Positions 39,951 to 41,416 of a stretch of DNA of 41,416 nucleotides are shown here, piece by piece. Under the pieces are notes generated by a model. The model was not told the origin of the DNA. It saw only the letters and a program-made list of their open reading frames with translations, and ran no database searches. Numbering within the stretch: the stretch's first letter is position 1; every line of letters begins with the position of its first letter. The position numbers and the translations under genes were made by a program. Origin of the DNA: Acidianus hospitalis (GTDB lineage Archaea > Thermoproteota > Thermoprotei_A > Sulfolobales > Sulfolobaceae); assembly GCA_046533895.1 (NCBI GenBank), contig JAWDOK010000009.1:1-41416 (forward strand). The letters are read 5' to 3'.

Positions 39951-41201
39951 GTGATAAGGACAGACTCTAAGTGGATGATCTCAGCCTTATTATTTGGAGT
40001 TGTCTCGTTACCTATTTCTACTTTATTAAGCCTAGAAATCTTAAACTTAGGAGGAAATACCATAGATGTTGATTATGCTATATCACTTTCCAATGCAGTC
40101 CTAATACCGGCATCTTTATTTTGGGGATACGCATCTGACAGATTTGATATAAGAAGTATAATACTAATAGGCTTTGGAGTTTCAAGTGTTTCATTATATC
40201 TAATGGCATTAGCATGTTCTATTATTTTACTAATAATTTTATATGCACTATTCACTTTCTTCTCCGTATCTTACTCTACTCCAATGAATTTGCTGGTAAT
40301 AGAAACTACAGAAAAAAGTAGATGGGCAGAAAGCTTTTCTAAACTTTCAATGCTAACTTCAATAGGAAATCTAGTAGGATTGATATTATCTACAATACTC
40401 GTAATTTTCATACATATATATGAGATTTACATTGTGCTTTCAATATTCTCAATAGCAGCTTTCATTTCAGCTTATCTCTTTACACCAAGAGTTTTCATGG
40501 GAATAGAAAGAGTTTCAATAGTTCATCATAAGGAATCTTTCTTTACTAGACTAAAAATGCATCCGTTATTTTTCGTTCATATACCTCCAAACTTACATAA
40601 TTTCAAAATGTTTAGATTATCTAGGCTTCTAAAGAAGCCAATTAATTATTTACCGCTTCTTTACTTAGCAATATTTATATTTTATATCTCTAGTGGATTA
40701 TTCAATACATTATATCCTGTTAGTCTTTATACTAAAGGTCTAGATAAGTCTATAGTACTAGGTATAATAACAGAGGGGATGATTGCTGAAATACTCACAT
40801 TCCATTTAATTGGAAAATATTTAGAAAAGAAGGATGAAAGAGAAACCAGCTTTAGAGCTTTATTATTAAGAGGAAGTAGTTACATAGCTATGGGAATTTC
40901 CACAATTTTGTCTGCATCATTTACAGAAATACTTGGAATGCTATTTTATCCTTTAGCAGCAGGAGTAGCTTTTTCTGCTTATTATTCGGCATCAAATACA
41001 CTAATTTTTAAGGCAATAGGTGGTAGAAACCAAGGTAGGAGCCTTGGAGTATATAGTACTTTAGTGGGAGTAGCACTATTTCTAGGCTCTTTTGCATCAG
41101 GTTTTATTTCTACAAGGTTTGGATTTATTACCAACTTCGCAATAGCAGGTATATTACTATTTATATCGGCATTTATCTTCAAAATACTAGAAGAAGGATA
41201 A
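39951..41201 (+). CDS. MFS transporter, divergent
   Basis: 416 residues from a GTG start 27 bp after the molybdoenzyme stop; ATG 39975 is an alternative. There are about 12 hydrophobic segments. Motif A is weak (GYASDRFDIRSIILIG, about 59-74), with Phe-Asp-Ile in place of the Gly-Arg-Arg pattern. The central loop is long and His/Pro-rich (MHPLFFVHIPPNLHNFKMF, about 202-220). Late in the protein, GGRNQGRSLGVYSTLVGVALFLGS (about 359-382) matches MFS helix 11. It may be co-transcribed with the molybdoenzyme and could move its substrate or product; this is inference. Confidence 0.78.
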   Translation: MIRTDSKWMISALLFGVVSLPISTLLSLEILNLGGNTIDVDYAISLSNAVLIPASLFWGYASDRFDIRSIILIGFGVSSVSLYLMALACSIILLIILYALFTFFSVSYSTPMNLLVIETTEKSRWAESFSKLSMLTSIGNLVGLILSTILVIFIHIYEIYIVLSIFSIAAFISAYLFTPRVFMGIERVSIVHHKESFFTRLKMHPLFFVHIPPNLHNFKMFRLSRLLKKPINYLPLLYLAIFIFYISSGLFNTLYPVSLYTKGLDKSIVLGIITEGMIAEILTFHLIGKYLEKKDERETSFRALLLRGSSYIAMGISTILSASFTEILGMLFYPLAAGVAFSAYYSASNTLIFKAIGGRNQGRSLGVYSTLVGVALFLGSFASGFISTRFGFITNFAIAGILLFISAFIFKILEEG

Positions 41202-41291
41202 TTTAAATTGTTTTATCTTATTCCCTATAATGTAACTATTTTTTAATTGTATGATAAAATTCTTAAATAGTAAATTTACGACCGACTTTCA

Positions 41292-41416
41292 ATGGCCGGA
41301 GAAATTAAACTAATGTTTGTCACAGACTTACACGGATCAGAAATAGCCTATAGAAAAGCATTAAATGCTGCAAAGATGCATAACGTTGATTACCTAATTA
41401 TAGGTGGAGATATAAC
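41292..41416 (+). CDS. Calcineurin-like metallophosphoesterase, N-terminal part
   Basis: An open frame from ATG 41292 runs past the right edge (41 codons seen). The start shows the first two metal-binding blocks of the family: D-x-H in FVTDLHGSE (residues 9-17) and the GD of IIGGDI (about 36-41). It is the beginning of a phosphodiesterase or phosphoprotein phosphatase. A TATA-like cttaaatag at 41262-41270 is about 26 bp upstream, giving a leaderless message. The substrate cannot be judged from this fragment. Confidence 0.8.
   Translation, partial: MAGEIKLMFVTDLHGSEIAYRKALNAAKMHNVDYLIIGGDI

Noticed and set aside
1..41416. CRISPR arrays, insertion sequences, tRNA or rRNA genes, C/D-box sRNAs
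   Set aside because: I found no regularly spaced direct repeats, transposase motifs, cloverleaf-type sequences or convincing paired C/D boxes in the intergenic gaps by eye. Intron-containing tRNAs or weak sRNAs could still be missed without tRNAscan or a snoRNA search.

Overview
The window looks like chromosome from a thermoacidophilic crenarchaeon of the order Sulfolobales. The reasons are the AT-rich composition; doxDA (membrane thiosulfate:quinone oxidoreductase); a two-subunit 2-oxoacid:ferredoxin oxidoreductase with the same Fe-S and specificity residues as the Sulfolobus/Sulfurisphaera enzyme; a TFB whose zinc ribbon has CxxD/CxxT instead of CxxC/CxxC; an archaeal Elp3; and many genes that start at or next to the predicted transcription start, with a TATA element about 25-28 bp upstream. 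A low-GC genus such as Acidianus or Sulfurisphaera fits best, but I cannot fix the species. I saw no rRNA, tRNA, CRISPR array, insertion sequence or integrase.

Layout. (1) 1-4679: the cut-off start of a minus-strand gene, an MFS transporter, doxD-doxA, small hypothetical genes and a soluble sulfite-oxidase-fold molybdoenzyme. This is a sulfur-oxidation neighbourhood with clear inverted repeats at the promoters. (2) 4771-12370: two ATPase/permease ABC-2 pairs in a row, a very large MMPL/RND exporter with a sequon-rich ectodomain, and a ParA/MinD-type ATPase. (3) 12595-17692: a PMT-like membrane glycosyltransferase, an APC amino-acid permease, an unknown protein and a third ABC-2 pair. (4) 17756-20794 (minus): a large polytopic membrane protein, two overlapping small membrane proteins with very basic tails, and a ParA-like protein with a ruined P-loop. 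(5) 20855-29270: TFB, two small hypothetical genes, the OFOR alpha-beta operon, a small helical protein, a dihydrolipoamide-dehydrogenase-like flavoprotein and a membrane-anchored double-AAA+ ATPase. (6) 29267-31698: a CaCA-exchanger-like protein that has lost one signature, a coiled-coil protein, a minimal COQ7/ferritin-like protein overlapping a SWIM-type zinc protein, and a decayed PD-(D/E)XK-like gene. (7) 31744-36976: ThiI, Elp3, a small conserved protein, an MFS transporter and a Trm9-like methyltransferase, which together suggest wobble-uridine tRNA modification. (8) 37068-41416: a small conserved archaeal protein, a hydratase-like gene divergent from a molybdopterin oxidoreductase over a shared 40-bp promoter, another MFS protein, and the first 41 codons of a calcineurin-like phosphoesterase.

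How the genes work together: DoxDA would pass electrons from thiosulfate to caldariellaquinone in the membrane, and OFOR supplies reduced ferredoxin from 2-oxoacids. Several other genes act at the membrane or cell surface: three ABC-2 pairs, MMPL, the PMT-like enzyme and the 17.7-20.8 kb cluster. The most promising leads for something undescribed are the 17.7-20.8 kb membrane/pseudo-ParA cluster, the COQ7-like/SWIM pair, the membrane-anchored AAA+ protein, and the decayed nuclease gene at 31.3-31.7 kb. All calls come from reading the sequence by eye; no database search was run.
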